DNA of 10,140 bases, taken from positions 1 through 10,140 of the forward strand of contig JAAYAV010000044.1 of the NCBI GenBank assembly GCA_012719195.1, in the 5' to 3' direction. Below the pieces are notes generated by a model. The model ran no database searches, was not told where the DNA came from, and saw only the letters and a program-made list of their open reading frames with translations. A program made the position numbers and the translations under genes. Numbering within the stretch: the stretch's first letter is position 1; every line of letters starts with the position of its first letter. This DNA is from Anaerolineae bacterium (GTDB taxonomy: Bacteria > Chloroflexota > Anaerolineae > DRVO01). Below are positions 1 to 6,225 of the stretch, piece by piece.

Positions 1-50
1 CACCCGCGCCCGGCACGCATTGTGCCCGGAAGGAGAGCCGCATCGCGCCT

Positions 51-1370
51 CTACTGCATCGCCGACTCGTGCCGCTCCTTCTTGTCCTGCATCCAGCCCT
101 TGTAGTCGAGCGTGGAGATGTTGGGGCCGCTGGTCCAGTTGAGCAGCCAGTCCGACAGGGTACGCAAACGGCTGTGCCAGGTGGGCATCTTGCTGAAGTG
201 CACGTACTTGTACATCATCCAGGCGAGGGGGCCGTTCACCTTGTGCCCAAAGGGCGTGGATACGGCGTCTAGGCTGCCGATGCTGACCATCTCGCCCCGG
301 TTCCAGTACTTGAAGGGCGTCATCTCGCGTCCTTCCCACTTGGCCAGGAGGTTGCGCGCCAGCGCCGGCCCGGCCTGAACAGCAACCTGGGCCGTGGTAC
401 CCAGCGGATTGCCGGACTCATCGGGAACGTGAGCATTGTCTCCCACGGCGTAGACATCGCTGAAGCCCGACACCTGGAAGAGCTTATCAACCACGACGCG
501 CCCCATCCGGTCGTGCTCAGTCGGCAGGCCCGCGATCAACGGGCTGGCCTTAATGCCCGTCACCCAGATCAGCGTCTCGGTGGCGATGCGCTTCACTTCT
601 CCGCCACTCTTCAGATCCACATAGCCGGGGCCCGCCCCCGACACCAGGGTGCCGCAGCGGACCTCGATCCCCAGCCGCTGTAGCTTGCTGTCCGCTGCCC
701 GGGACATATCCGGTTCCATGGTGCACAAGACCCTGTCCATCCCTTCGGCCAAGATGAGACGGATGTCGCGGCGGAAGTTGAGAGACTTGTAGTACTTCCC
801 GCACACCTTGCGCACGTAGTCGCCGACCTCGGTGAGGACCTCCAGGCCGGTAGCGCCCGCGCCCGCCTGCACGAAGGTCAGTAGGCGGCGGCGCTCCTCT
901 TGGTCCCGAGAGCGATCAGCCCGTTCCATGCACTCGATGATGTGGTTGCGCAGTCGGAGGCTGTCCTCCATTTCCTTGCAGGGATAGCCGTACTTCTCGA
1001 AGTCCTTGTTACCGAAGTAACCGGTCACTCCACCCAGTGCGAGCACCAGTACGTCACCCTCGAAGGTGCCGCAATCGGTCACCGCCCGCTTGTTGGCCGC
1101 GTCGATCTCGGTGATCTCGGCCTGGACGAACTCTATGTCTCTCTTGCCGATGATCCTCCGGATAGAGGGAGCAATGCTGAGCGGGTTGACCTGGTTGCTC
1201 ACGCACTCGGCCAGAAAGGCATGGTACAGGACGTAGTTCTTGCGGTCGATGATGGTGATCTTCGGCCGCGGCGCGCTGCTCTTGCGGGCTAGATCATGCA
1301 GGAACCAGGCGCAGTACAGGCCCCCATAGCTCGCTCCGAGGATCAGTACCCTCTTCCCCTGCTCGTTCAT
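51..1370 (-). CDS. ndh: Type II NADH:quinone oxidoreductase (NDH-2), FAD-dependent
   Basis: This 439-residue flavoprotein most likely passes electrons from NADH to membrane quinone without pumping protons, acting at the inner face of the membrane. The first FAD-binding turn is GASYGG (12-17), with Ser where the middle Gly usually is. The second dinucleotide turn AGAGATG is at 169-175 and is followed by the expected Glu. YAVGD (307-311) is the second FAD motif. AQVAVQAG (327-334) matches the NDH-2 quinone-site motif. The C-terminal region (about 380-412) is rich in Trp, Tyr and His and looks like the family's amphipathic membrane anchor. The length is normal for NDH-2. I chose the ATG at 1370 because an AGAGGGGAG Shine-Dalgarno (1376-1384) precedes it and the FAD fold begins at once. 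A 32-codon upstream extension has no family support and runs into the promoter. The gene has its own promoter at 1438-1466. The family call is firm; quinone as acceptor is inferred from the family. Confidence 0.9.
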   Translation of the reverse strand: MNEQGKRVLILGASYGGLYCAWFLHDLARKSSAPRPKITIIDRKNYVLYHAFLAECVSNQVNPLSIAPSIRRIIGKRDIEFVQAEITEIDAANKRAVTDCGTFEGDVLVLALGGVTGYFGNKDFEKYGYPCKEMEDSLRLRNHIIECMERADRSRDQEERRRLLTFVQAGAGATGLEVLTEVGDYVRKVCGKYYKSLNFRRDIRLILAEGMDRVLCTMEPDMSRAADSKLQRLGIEVRCGTLVSGAGPGYVDLKSGGEVKRIATETLIWVTGIKASPLIAGLPTEHDRMGRVVVDKLFQVSGFSDVYAVGDNAHVPDESGNPLGTTAQVAVQAGPALARNLLAKWEGREMTPFKYWNRGEMVSIGSLDAVSTPFGHKVNGPLAWMMYKYVHFSKMPTWHSRLRTLSDWLLNWTSGPNISTLDYKGWMQDKKERHESAMQ

Positions 1371-1437
1371 CAACGCTCCCCTCTTGAGTGTTCTCCACGC
1401 GCGCGTTGGCGCGCCGCCCCCCAGTCGGGCTGCCGCC

Positions 1438-1466
1438 ACTATGGAACGGCTCCCGCGGGTTGTCAA
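1438..1466 (-). promoter_or_regulatory. Sigma-70 promoter for ndh
   Basis: On the minus strand a perfect -35 TTGACA (1461-1466) is separated by exactly 17 bp from a -10 CATAGT (1438-1443, 4/6). The predicted start near 1431 gives a leader of about 60 nt before the ATG at 1370. An 8-bp palindrome cccgcggg (1452-1459) lies in the spacer. A 10-bp direct repeat ccgccactat occurs over the -10 (1433-1442) and again upstream of the -35 (1477-1486), so a regulator could bind here. The leader contains a 6-bp GC hairpin (gcgcgc 1399-1404 and 1409-1414, loop gttg) between the start site and the Shine-Dalgarno. Confidence 0.7.
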
Positions 1467-1500
1467 ATTGTGAAGCCCGCCACTATCTCCGCGAGCGGAC

Positions 1501-2466
1501 CTAGTCAGCCACCTCCATCCCGTTCAGGCGGCGGTAGGCGGCGGCATCGGGGCTCTTCTGGCCCGCGGCCACCCACCCTAGATCGACGGTGTGGACGTGG
1601 TAGCCCGAGCAAGCGGTCATCAGGCCCGTTTCTCCGGCCAGTAGCCGCTCCACCGCCAGCGCGCCGAACTCCGCCGCCAGCCGACGATCCAGGTAGCTCG
1701 GCGGGCCGCCGCGCTGGGCATGTCCGATGGTGGTCAGGCGGGCGCGATGCCCCGCCGCCTCGGCCAGGTAGGCCGTCATGGCGTGAACGTCGCCCGCGCC
1801 CTCGGAAGCCACGGCCAGGGCGTAGCCCCGGCTCGCCACCGCCGCCGCCATCCGCGCCGCCCCGTAGTCCAGGTCCAGCGGGAACTCCGGCAACAGCACC
1901 AGGTCCGCATACACCGTCTCCGCCACCGCCAGGGCGATGTGGCCGGTCTGACCCCCCAGCGTCTCCAGCACGAACATCCGGCCTGGTAGCGCCTGGGCGG
2001 TGTCGCGGATGCCGTCTGCCAGGGCGATGGCCCGGTTACAGGCCGTGTCGAAGCCCAGCGAGCGGTCCGTCTCGGGCACGTCGTTGTCAATGGTGCAGGG
2101 GATGGCCACGCAAGCCACCCCCATATCATTCAGGCTCCGTCCACCGTGGCGGATGCTCCCGTCCCCACCCAACAGAACCAGACCGTCGATCCGCTCGCGC
2201 CGGAGTGTCGTCGCGATGCGTTCCCTTCCCTCAGCCTCCCCCACCGTACGATCGCGCGAGGTGCCAAGCACCGTGCCCCCGCGGGCACCGATACCATCCA
2301 CATCGGACACGGTCAGTGGCGAGAGATCTCCCGCCGCGAGGCCGGCGAACCCGTGGCGAATACCAAGCACCTCGGCGCCCTCTTGCCGGGCATGCCGAAC
2401 CACCGCCTCGATGGCGGCGTTGGTGCCGGGCGAGTCCCCTCCGCTGGTGAGGATGGCCAGACGCAT
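1501..2466 (-). CDS. pfkA: 6-phosphofructokinase, ATP-type (PFKA family)
   Basis: This 321-residue cytoplasmic kinase of the PFKA family should phosphorylate fructose 6-phosphate or a related sugar phosphate at the committed step of glycolysis. The N-terminal GGDSPGTNAA (9-18) is the nucleotide-binding loop. GGDGS (100-104) has Gly after Asp, the ATP rather than pyrophosphate signature. TIDND (125-129) carries the catalytic Asp127, and SEGAG places Glu222. GHAQRGG (248-254) contains the sugar-phosphate-binding His249 and Arg252. These positions coincide with E. coli PfkA numbering. Two departures stand out: the family MGR motif reads LGG (170-172), and residue 124 is Cys where ATP enzymes have Gly and pyrophosphate enzymes Lys. 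The length is standard. The start overlaps the stop of the upstream Gfo/Idh gene (TGATG). ATG 2469 would give one extra Met, and 2466 matches the family start better. Translation is probably coupled. The preferred substrate could differ from fructose 6-phosphate. Confidence 0.88.
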   Translation of the reverse strand: MRLAILTSGGDSPGTNAAIEAVVRHARQEGAEVLGIRHGFAGLAAGDLSPLTVSDVDGIGARGGTVLGTSRDRTVGEAEGRERIATTLRRERIDGLVLLGGDGSIRHGGRSLNDMGVACVAIPCTIDNDVPETDRSLGFDTACNRAIALADGIRDTAQALPGRMFVLETLGGQTGHIALAVAETVYADLVLLPEFPLDLDYGAARMAAAVASRGYALAVASEGAGDVHAMTAYLAEAAGHRARLTTIGHAQRGGPPSYLDRRLAAEFGALAVERLLAGETGLMTACSGYHVHTVDLGWVAAGQKSPDAAAYRRLNGMEVAD

Positions 2467-2468
2467 CA

Positions 2469-3461
2469 TCACATGTCCAGCACGCGCACCGGCAGTCCGC
2501 TCTTCGCCGACCGCCAGGCCGCCTCGGTGAACTCGCTCACCCGCAGGCCGCACTCAGCCGGTACGCCCGGCTCCTCAAGTCCCAGAATGGCACGCACGAA
2601 GTTGGTGTCCGGGTCGCCCTCCGAAGGAGGCAGCTCCGGCTCCACCGACTCCTGGCCGAGACGCAGCTCCCGCAGGCCGTTGATGCGGTCGTAGATGACG
2701 GCCCCGTCCGAGCCCCACACACCGAAGAACTCCCAGAAAGGTGTGGGGGAACCCCCCATGATGGTGACGTTTCCCAACGTTCCGCCGCCGAAGCGAGCGG
2801 AGATGGCGCTGTCGATGTCCACCTCGGCGCCGAAGTAGTTGATATCGGCGAAGACGCGCTCCGGCTGGAGGTCGGTGGTCCACAGCATCATGTCCACCAG
2901 GTGACTGCCGGAATCGTTCAGCTGGCCGCCGCAGGAGAGGGCCATGTTCTGTCGCCACTTGCCCCGGGTGGCGTTCAGCCACTCTTGGCTCAGTATGAGG
3001 GCTACCATCTGCAGCTTGCCCAGTTTCCCACCCTGGACCATCTCCCGGATGTAGCGGTAAGTGCCCTCGTAGTGCCGCTGATAGGAGATGACCAGGATCT
3101 TGCCCGTCTCATCGCGCTTGGCGATCACCCGGCGGGCATCCTCCACGGTCGACGTCATGGGCTTCTCACAGAGCACGTGCCTTCCGGCGTCCAGCGCGTC
3201 GACGATCTGCTGAGCGTGGTAGCAGTGGGGCGAGTGGATCTGGACGCCATCCAGGTCCGCCTTCTCCAGCATCTCGCGGTAGTCGGCGTAGGTGGCGGCG
3301 CCGGCCAGTTCGGGCCGCATCTCCTTCATCCGCGCCACGCTGGCCTCGCTGGGATCGGCAAGGGCCACTACCTCCGCCATCCCCCCGTTGTGAAGCCGCA
3401 TGGCATGCCCTACGGCTATCCCCCCGGACCCAATGAACCCAATGCGTACCTTCTCGGCCAT
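2469..3461 (-). CDS. Gfo/Idh/MocA-family NAD(P)-dependent oxidoreductase
   Basis: This 330-residue cytoplasmic dehydrogenase has the family's two-domain layout. The N-terminal Rossmann fold starts with GFIGSGGIA (8-16). CEKPM (98-102) holds the conserved Lys100 of the EKP motif. In the C-terminal substrate domain, D183 and H187 in NDSGSHLVDMM (182-192) match the family's catalytic Asp-x-x-x-His. Members oxidise or reduce sugars, inositols and related polyols. The substrate here cannot be read from sequence. The ATG at 3461 has a strong GGAGG Shine-Dalgarno 4 nt upstream and sits right before the Rossmann strand. A 41-codon in-frame extension to 3584 is rejected because it covers the promoter and has no homology-like features. 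The last base of its stop region overlaps the pfkA start (TGATG), so the two are co-translated. The promoter is at 3528-3557. It is transcribed away from the aldo/keto reductase gene, suggesting related sugar chemistry. Confidence 0.9.
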   Translation of the reverse strand: MAEKVRIGFIGSGGIAVGHAMRLHNGGMAEVVALADPSEASVARMKEMRPELAGAATYADYREMLEKADLDGVQIHSPHCYHAQQIVDALDAGRHVLCEKPMTSTVEDARRVIAKRDETGKILVISYQRHYEGTYRYIREMVQGGKLGKLQMVALILSQEWLNATRGKWRQNMALSCGGQLNDSGSHLVDMMLWTTDLQPERVFADINYFGAEVDIDSAISARFGGGTLGNVTIMGGSPTPFWEFFGVWGSDGAVIYDRINGLRELRLGQESVEPELPPSEGDPDTNFVRAILGLEEPGVPAECGLRVSEFTEAAWRSAKSGLPVRVLDM

Positions 3462-3527
3462 GGTACCTCCGCTGGTGCTCGCCGGGCACGGCCAATGAGA
3501 CACGGACCCAGCGAGCGCGATGCCGCC

Positions 3528-3557
3528 CTTATGCACCCCGGGGTGTAGGGCTGTCAA
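3528..3557 (-). promoter_or_regulatory. Promoter for the Gfo/Idh-pfkA operon
   Basis: On the minus strand a perfect -35 TTGACA (3552-3557) is followed after 18 bp by CATAAG (3528-3533, 4/6 to the -10 consensus). The predicted start near 3521 leaves a leader of about 60 nt to the ATG at 3461. No competing promoter of similar quality is visible between 3461 and 3600. Confidence 0.65.
3534..3545. promoter_or_regulatory. Perfect 12-bp palindrome (candidate operator) in the promoter spacer
   Basis: The sequence caccccggggtg reads the same on both strands and lies wholly between the -35 and -10 of the Gfo/Idh promoter. A dimeric repressor or a spacer-twisting activator bound here would control the operon. 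This is inferred from position and symmetry; no regulator gene lies in the window. Confidence 0.45.
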
Positions 3558-3662
3558 CCGCACCCGGCCGTTGCGTCGGGCCATGAAGCTAAGCGGACCA
3601 ACCGGCGCGAAGGTCCCCCGCCCGGTAAGACCGGTGACCCACGCCCGCGATCCCGCCTCCGG

Positions 3663-3690
3663 TTGACCCCATCGCCTCCGAGGCTAGAAT
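3663..3690 (+). promoter_or_regulatory. Sigma-70 promoter for the aldo/keto reductase
   Basis: TTGACC (3663-3668, 5/6) and TAGAAT (3685-3690, 5/6) are separated by 16 bp. Transcription would begin near 3697, which leaves a short leader of about 26 nt before the GTG start at 3723. Upstream lies an inverted repeat ccggt-aag-accgg (3622-3634), a possible operator. A frame opening at the TTG of the -35 box exists but is the promoter itself. Confidence 0.72.
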
Positions 3691-3709
3691 GCGCCTACCG
3701 AACTGGATT

Positions 3710-3714
3710 GGAGG
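3710..3714 (+). promoter_or_regulatory. Shine-Dalgarno fixing a GTG start
   Basis: GGAGG ends 8 nt before GTG 3723 and falls downstream of the predicted transcription start. It decides in favour of the GTG over the upstream in-frame TTG at 3663. Confidence 0.75.
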
Positions 3715-3722
3715 CTGCTAGG

Positions 3723-4697
3723 GTGGAATACCGTCTGTTAGGGGGCACAGGAGTACAGGTATCGTCGCTCTGCTTCGGGACCATGTCGTTTGGAGGGGAT
3801 GCCGACGAGGACACCTCCGCCGCCATGTTCGCCCGCTGCCGCGACGCCGGCATCAACTTCTTCGATTGCGCCGACGTCTACAGCAACGGCCGCGCGGAAG
3901 AGATACTCGGCCGCCTCATGGCCGGCTCGCGCGACGAACTGGTGATCACGTCCAAGGTCTGCGGAGCGATGGGCACCGATGTCAACGCCCGCGGCCTCTC
4001 TCGCCGGCACATCGCGCTCGCGTTGGAGGACAGCCTGCGCCGTCTGGGAACCGATCGGCTGGACCTGTACTTCATCCACAACTGGGACCCCCTGGCGCCC
4101 ATGGAGGAGTCCCTCCGCGCCTTCGAGGACCTGGCGCGACAAGGCAAGATCCTCTACCCGGCGGTGAGCAACTGGGCCGCCTGGCAGATAGTTAAGGGCC
4201 TCGGCCTGCAGGAGGCGCGGGCCTGGTCCCGCTTCCAGTGCGTGCAGCCCATGTACAGCCTGGCCAAACGCCAAGCCGAGGTGGAGATCCTCCCGCTGGT
4301 GCAGGCCGAGGGGCTGGGCGCCATCTCCTACAGCCCCCTGGGCGGCGGATTGCTCTCGGGCAAGTACACCGCGGCGAACCGCCCCCAACAGGGCCGGCTG
4401 GTCGAGAACTCCATGTACACTCAGCGCTACGCCGGCGCCACCTACTTCGAGGTGGCGGAGCGCTTCACCGCCTATGCGCACGACAAGGGGATCCATCCTG
4501 CCACGCTGGCGGTGGCCTGGGTGAGGTCGCACCCCGCCATTACCGCGCCCATCATCGGGGCGCGGAACGTCGAGCAGTTGGGCGCTTCGCTCGCCGCCGC
4601 CGAGGTGGACATGACGCCGGAGTGGCGCGCCGAGGTCTCCGCGCTGTCGCCGGAGCCGCCCCCCGCCACGGACCGCACCGAGGAGAAGCGCGCCTAG
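3723..4697 (+). CDS. Aldo/keto reductase (AKR superfamily)
   Basis: This 324-residue cytoplasmic (beta/alpha)8-barrel oxidoreductase should reduce aldehydes or ketones, or oxidise sugar alcohols or pyranosides, with NADPH. The full catalytic tetrad is visible: D48 (FFDCADVY), Y53, K78 (VITSKVC) and H119 (LYFIHNWDP). GVSN-type strand AVSNWAAWQ is at 147-155. SYSPLGGGLLSGKY (202-215) and PIIGARNVEQL (276-286) are the usual cofactor-phosphate loops near the C-terminus. The length is typical of the bacterial groups related to YajO and voltage-channel beta subunits. The GTG start at 3723 is set by a GGAGG Shine-Dalgarno and gives the standard start EYRLLGGTGVQVS. The gene diverges from the Gfo/Idh-pfkA pair across 261 bp holding both promoters, so shared regulation is plausible. 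Downstream it converges on the UroD-like gene across a MITE-like element. The substrate is unknown. Confidence 0.92.
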   Translation: MEYRLLGGTGVQVSSLCFGTMSFGGDADEDTSAAMFARCRDAGINFFDCADVYSNGRAEEILGRLMAGSRDELVITSKVCGAMGTDVNARGLSRRHIALALEDSLRRLGTDRLDLYFIHNWDPLAPMEESLRAFEDLARQGKILYPAVSNWAAWQIVKGLGLQEARAWSRFQCVQPMYSLAKRQAEVEILPLVQAEGLGAISYSPLGGGLLSGKYTAANRPQQGRLVENSMYTQRYAGATYFEVAERFTAYAHDKGIHPATLAVAWVRSHPAITAPIIGARNVEQLGASLAAAEVDMTPEWRAEVSALSPEPPPATDRTEEKRA

Positions 4698-4760
4698 CGA
4701 TCGGCCAGATTCAGGCCGTGGTGTCGCTCAGCTAACACTAGAGGGGGACCGTCACCGCTA

Positions 4761-4788
4761 GGCATGGCAGAGCCATGCCGCCGGCGGC
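4761..4788. repeat. Hairpin plus adjoining GC palindrome after the aldo/keto reductase
   Basis: ggcatggc (4761-4768) and gccatgcc (4772-4779) form a perfect 8-bp stem with an aga loop. It runs directly into the perfect 12-bp palindrome gccgccggcggc (4777-4788). It lies 64 bp past the aldo/keto reductase stop and could slow or end transcription there, but it has no T-tract, so I do not call it an intrinsic terminator. A 9-bp direct repeat gggcaggca (4801-4809 and 4823-4831) follows. Confidence 0.5.
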
Positions 4789-4826
4789 CGCCCTCCCTGG
4801 GGGCAGGCATAGCGGAGTGGGAGGGC

Positions 4827-4837
4827 AGGCACGGGTC
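4827..4837. repeat. Left copy of an 11-bp direct repeat (target-site duplication)
   Basis: aggcacgggtc recurs at 5096-5106, directly outside the terminal inverted repeats of the element between them. The next base (c) also matches, so the duplication could be 12 bp with one base shared with the element end. Confidence 0.7.
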
Positions 4838-5095
4838 CATCTGCTCCAACTAAACGGGGCTCAGAGCCAGCAGACGGTGCCTTCAGGGACAACCTAACCC
4901 CCCATCCCCCTTCCCTGAGAAGGAAGGGGGAGCCGGAGAAGCCCTCTCGTGCCCAGAGCAGCGCCTTCTGGTTCCCCCTTCCCGCGTAGGGAAGGGTGGC
5001 CAGCCAGGTAAGCGAAGCGCCTGGCGAGTAGGGGGTTAGGTCAACCGCCAGGTGCGCGCCAGGACTCGCAGAACCAGCATCAGTTGGAGCAGATG
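4838..5095. mobile_element. MITE-like non-autonomous inverted-repeat element, 258 bp
   Basis: The element begins with catctgctccaact (4838-4851) and ends with its exact reverse complement agttggagcagatg (5082-5095), a perfect 14-bp terminal inverted repeat. Identical 11-bp direct repeats flank it, the signature of transposition. It has no open frame with gene-like features, so it would depend on a transposase supplied elsewhere. The roughly 11-bp target duplication is compatible with IS4-like transposases, though that is only inference. It lies between two convergent genes, where insertion harms neither. Inside it are further hairpins bounded by a second inverted repeat (4892-5041). It accounts for most of the 461-bp gap at 4698-5158; the rest shows only small hairpins (for example ccaca-gcct-tgtgg, 5113-5126). 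Confidence 0.7.
4892..5041. repeat. Nested 150-bp hairpin module with acctaaccccc ends
   Basis: The ends acctaaccccc (4892-4902) and gggggttaggt (5031-5041) are perfect 11-bp inverted repeats. Between them are three local stems. The first is cccccttcc/ggaaggggg (4906-4914/4922-4930, 7-nt loop). The second is cccttccc/gggaaggg (4976-4983/4989-4996, 5-nt loop). The third is gccagg/cctggc (5003-5008/5020-5025). The sequence resembles dispersed intergenic repeats I associate with Chloroflexota genomes, but that is recollection and not a search. As RNA it would fold strongly from either strand and may end transcription of both converging genes. Confidence 0.65.
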
Positions 5096-5106
5096 AGGCA
5101 CGGGTC
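5096..5106. repeat. Right copy of the 11-bp direct repeat (target-site duplication)
   Basis: aggcacgggtc matches 4827-4837 exactly and begins at the base after the right terminal inverted repeat. Confidence 0.7.
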
Positions 5107-5158
5107 CTGCCCCCACAGCCTTGTGGCGACGAGGCGCATTCCCTCAGGGGCGGACCGA

Positions 5159-6193
5159 TCAGGCCGGATAGACGCCGTACTCGTGCAAGGCCTCGATCAT
5201 GGCCCCGTAGTTCTCCGGCCGCACCCGCGAGTGGATGGAGTTGCTCGACGACATGATGTAGCCGCCGCCCGGCATCAACTCCTCCAGACGGCGCCGCACC
5301 TCCTCGCGGACCTGCTCCGGCGTCCAGTCGCTGAGCACCTCTCCGCAGTTGATCCCGCCGCAGACGGCGATGCGGTCGCCGTACTGGCGCTTCACCGCCG
5401 CCATGTCCATGCCCGCCGCCGCGTCCAGTGGGTGCAGGGCGTTGATGCCGGTGTCCACGATCATGTCGAGAAGCGGACTGATGCGGCCGCAGGTGTGCTT
5501 GATGACCCGCAGACCACGTTCGCGGGCCGCCGCCACCACCGTGCGCAGGCCCGGCAGCAGGAACTCCTCGAAGGACTTGGGGCTCATGAGCGGGCCGGCG
5601 GTGGCAGCGTAGTCATCGCCGAAGAGGACGAACTCGGCCCCCAGCTTGGCGGCATGCTCGATCATCCCCAGAGTGTGCTCCACCGAGAGGTCCACCAGGG
5701 CCCGAACCAGGTCCGGGTCCAGGTGCAGAGCCATCAGCAGCTTATCCATGCCCATCAGGTAGGTCGGATAGCTGAAGGAGTCGTGCAGGTGCACACCGAG
5801 GGCGCGTTGCCCCCGGAAGCGTGCTGCCAGGTCCTCCAGCTGTTGCAGGCGCCCCGGCGCCCAGGGATCGGGAGCGCGGTAGTCGCGCAGGTCGTCCATG
5901 GTCTCTATCGGTCCACCCATGGGCATGGGCACGACCTCGGTTCCCACCCCGCGCGTCACTCCCCACTCGTCCCGCACGATATGCTTCTCGCGGTCAACTA
6001 CCGTCTTGGCGTAGAGCGACGAGGGTGTGCCCGTGATGGCACCCTCGATGTCCATCTTCTCCAGAAAGTCGGCGTGGTTGCCGCCCGGACAAAGCGCCTC
6101 CACCACCGTGGGGTGGATGAGTATCTCGAAGGTAGGGACCCGATCGGGCTGCACGCCATCCAGTACGGCCAGGAAGCGGTCTCTCGCGTTCAC
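5159..6193 (-). CDS. UroD/MtaA-family protein, probable cobamide-linked methyltransferase
   Basis: This 344-residue cytoplasmic protein has the uroporphyrinogen decarboxylase (UroD) barrel fold by sequence pattern. The start NARDRFLAVLDGVQPDRVP is typical of the broad family. True HemE should show the RQAGR substrate loop near its N-terminus, and that is missing. Instead H233 and C235 in KHTCG, followed by C278 and C283 (AVCGGINCGE), fit the zinc site of methylcobamide:CoM methyltransferases such as MtaA. The C-terminal SNSIHSRVRPENY (317-329) is a conserved stretch in this uncharacterised branch. A methyl-transfer role is therefore inferred; no corrinoid protein or partner methyltransferase is nearby. 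The GTG start at 6193 has GGAGAG 4 nt upstream (6198-6203). The alternative TTG at 6205 overlaps that site and has a poorer one. The gene begins 33 bp after the clpX terminator and no promoter of its own is evident, so it may depend on read-through. Confidence 0.8.
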   Translation of the reverse strand: MNARDRFLAVLDGVQPDRVPTFEILIHPTVVEALCPGGNHADFLEKMDIEGAITGTPSSLYAKTVVDREKHIVRDEWGVTRGVGTEVVPMPMGGPIETMDDLRDYRAPDPWAPGRLQQLEDLAARFRGQRALGVHLHDSFSYPTYLMGMDKLLMALHLDPDLVRALVDLSVEHTLGMIEHAAKLGAEFVLFGDDYAATAGPLMSPKSFEEFLLPGLRTVVAAARERGLRVIKHTCGRISPLLDMIVDTGINALHPLDAAAGMDMAAVKRQYGDRIAVCGGINCGEVLSDWTPEQVREEVRRRLEELMPGGGYIMSSSNSIHSRVRPENYGAMIEALHEYGVYPA

Positions 6194-6197
6194 TTCA

Positions 6198-6203
6198 CTC
6201 TCC
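6198..6203 (-). promoter_or_regulatory. Shine-Dalgarno fixing a GTG start of the UroD-like gene
   Basis: On the minus strand GGAGAG lies 4 nt before GTG 6193. It overlaps the upstream in-frame TTG (6203-6205), so that TTG cannot use it. Confidence 0.6.
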
Positions 6204-6225
6204 AATGCCCGTCATTCGGTGGCCA

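Noticed and set aside
9..29. Terminator for ndh
   Set aside because: ggcac/gtgcc (12-16/22-26) with a flanking cc/gg forms an imperfect hairpin past the ndh stop at 51, but no T-run follows on the minus strand and the window ends too soon to judge.
1488..1499. Terminator after pfkA
   Set aside because: tccgc-ga-gcgga has a 2-nt loop, too small for a stable RNA hairpin, and no T-run. It may be a DNA-level operator but nothing supports that further.
1296..2450. A 384-codon open frame on the plus strand
   Set aside because: It is antisense to pfkA and runs through the ndh promoter. The product is Pro/Arg/Ser-rich low-complexity sequence without any family pattern.
4702..4718. Intrinsic terminator directly after the aldo/keto reductase
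   Set aside because: cggcc/ggccg makes only a 5-bp stem with a 7-nt loop and no T-tract.
5159..6193. Uroporphyrinogen decarboxylase HemE (haem synthesis)
   Set aside because: The N-terminal RQAGR substrate loop is missing and an H-x-C metal site is present instead, pointing to the methyltransferase-like branch.
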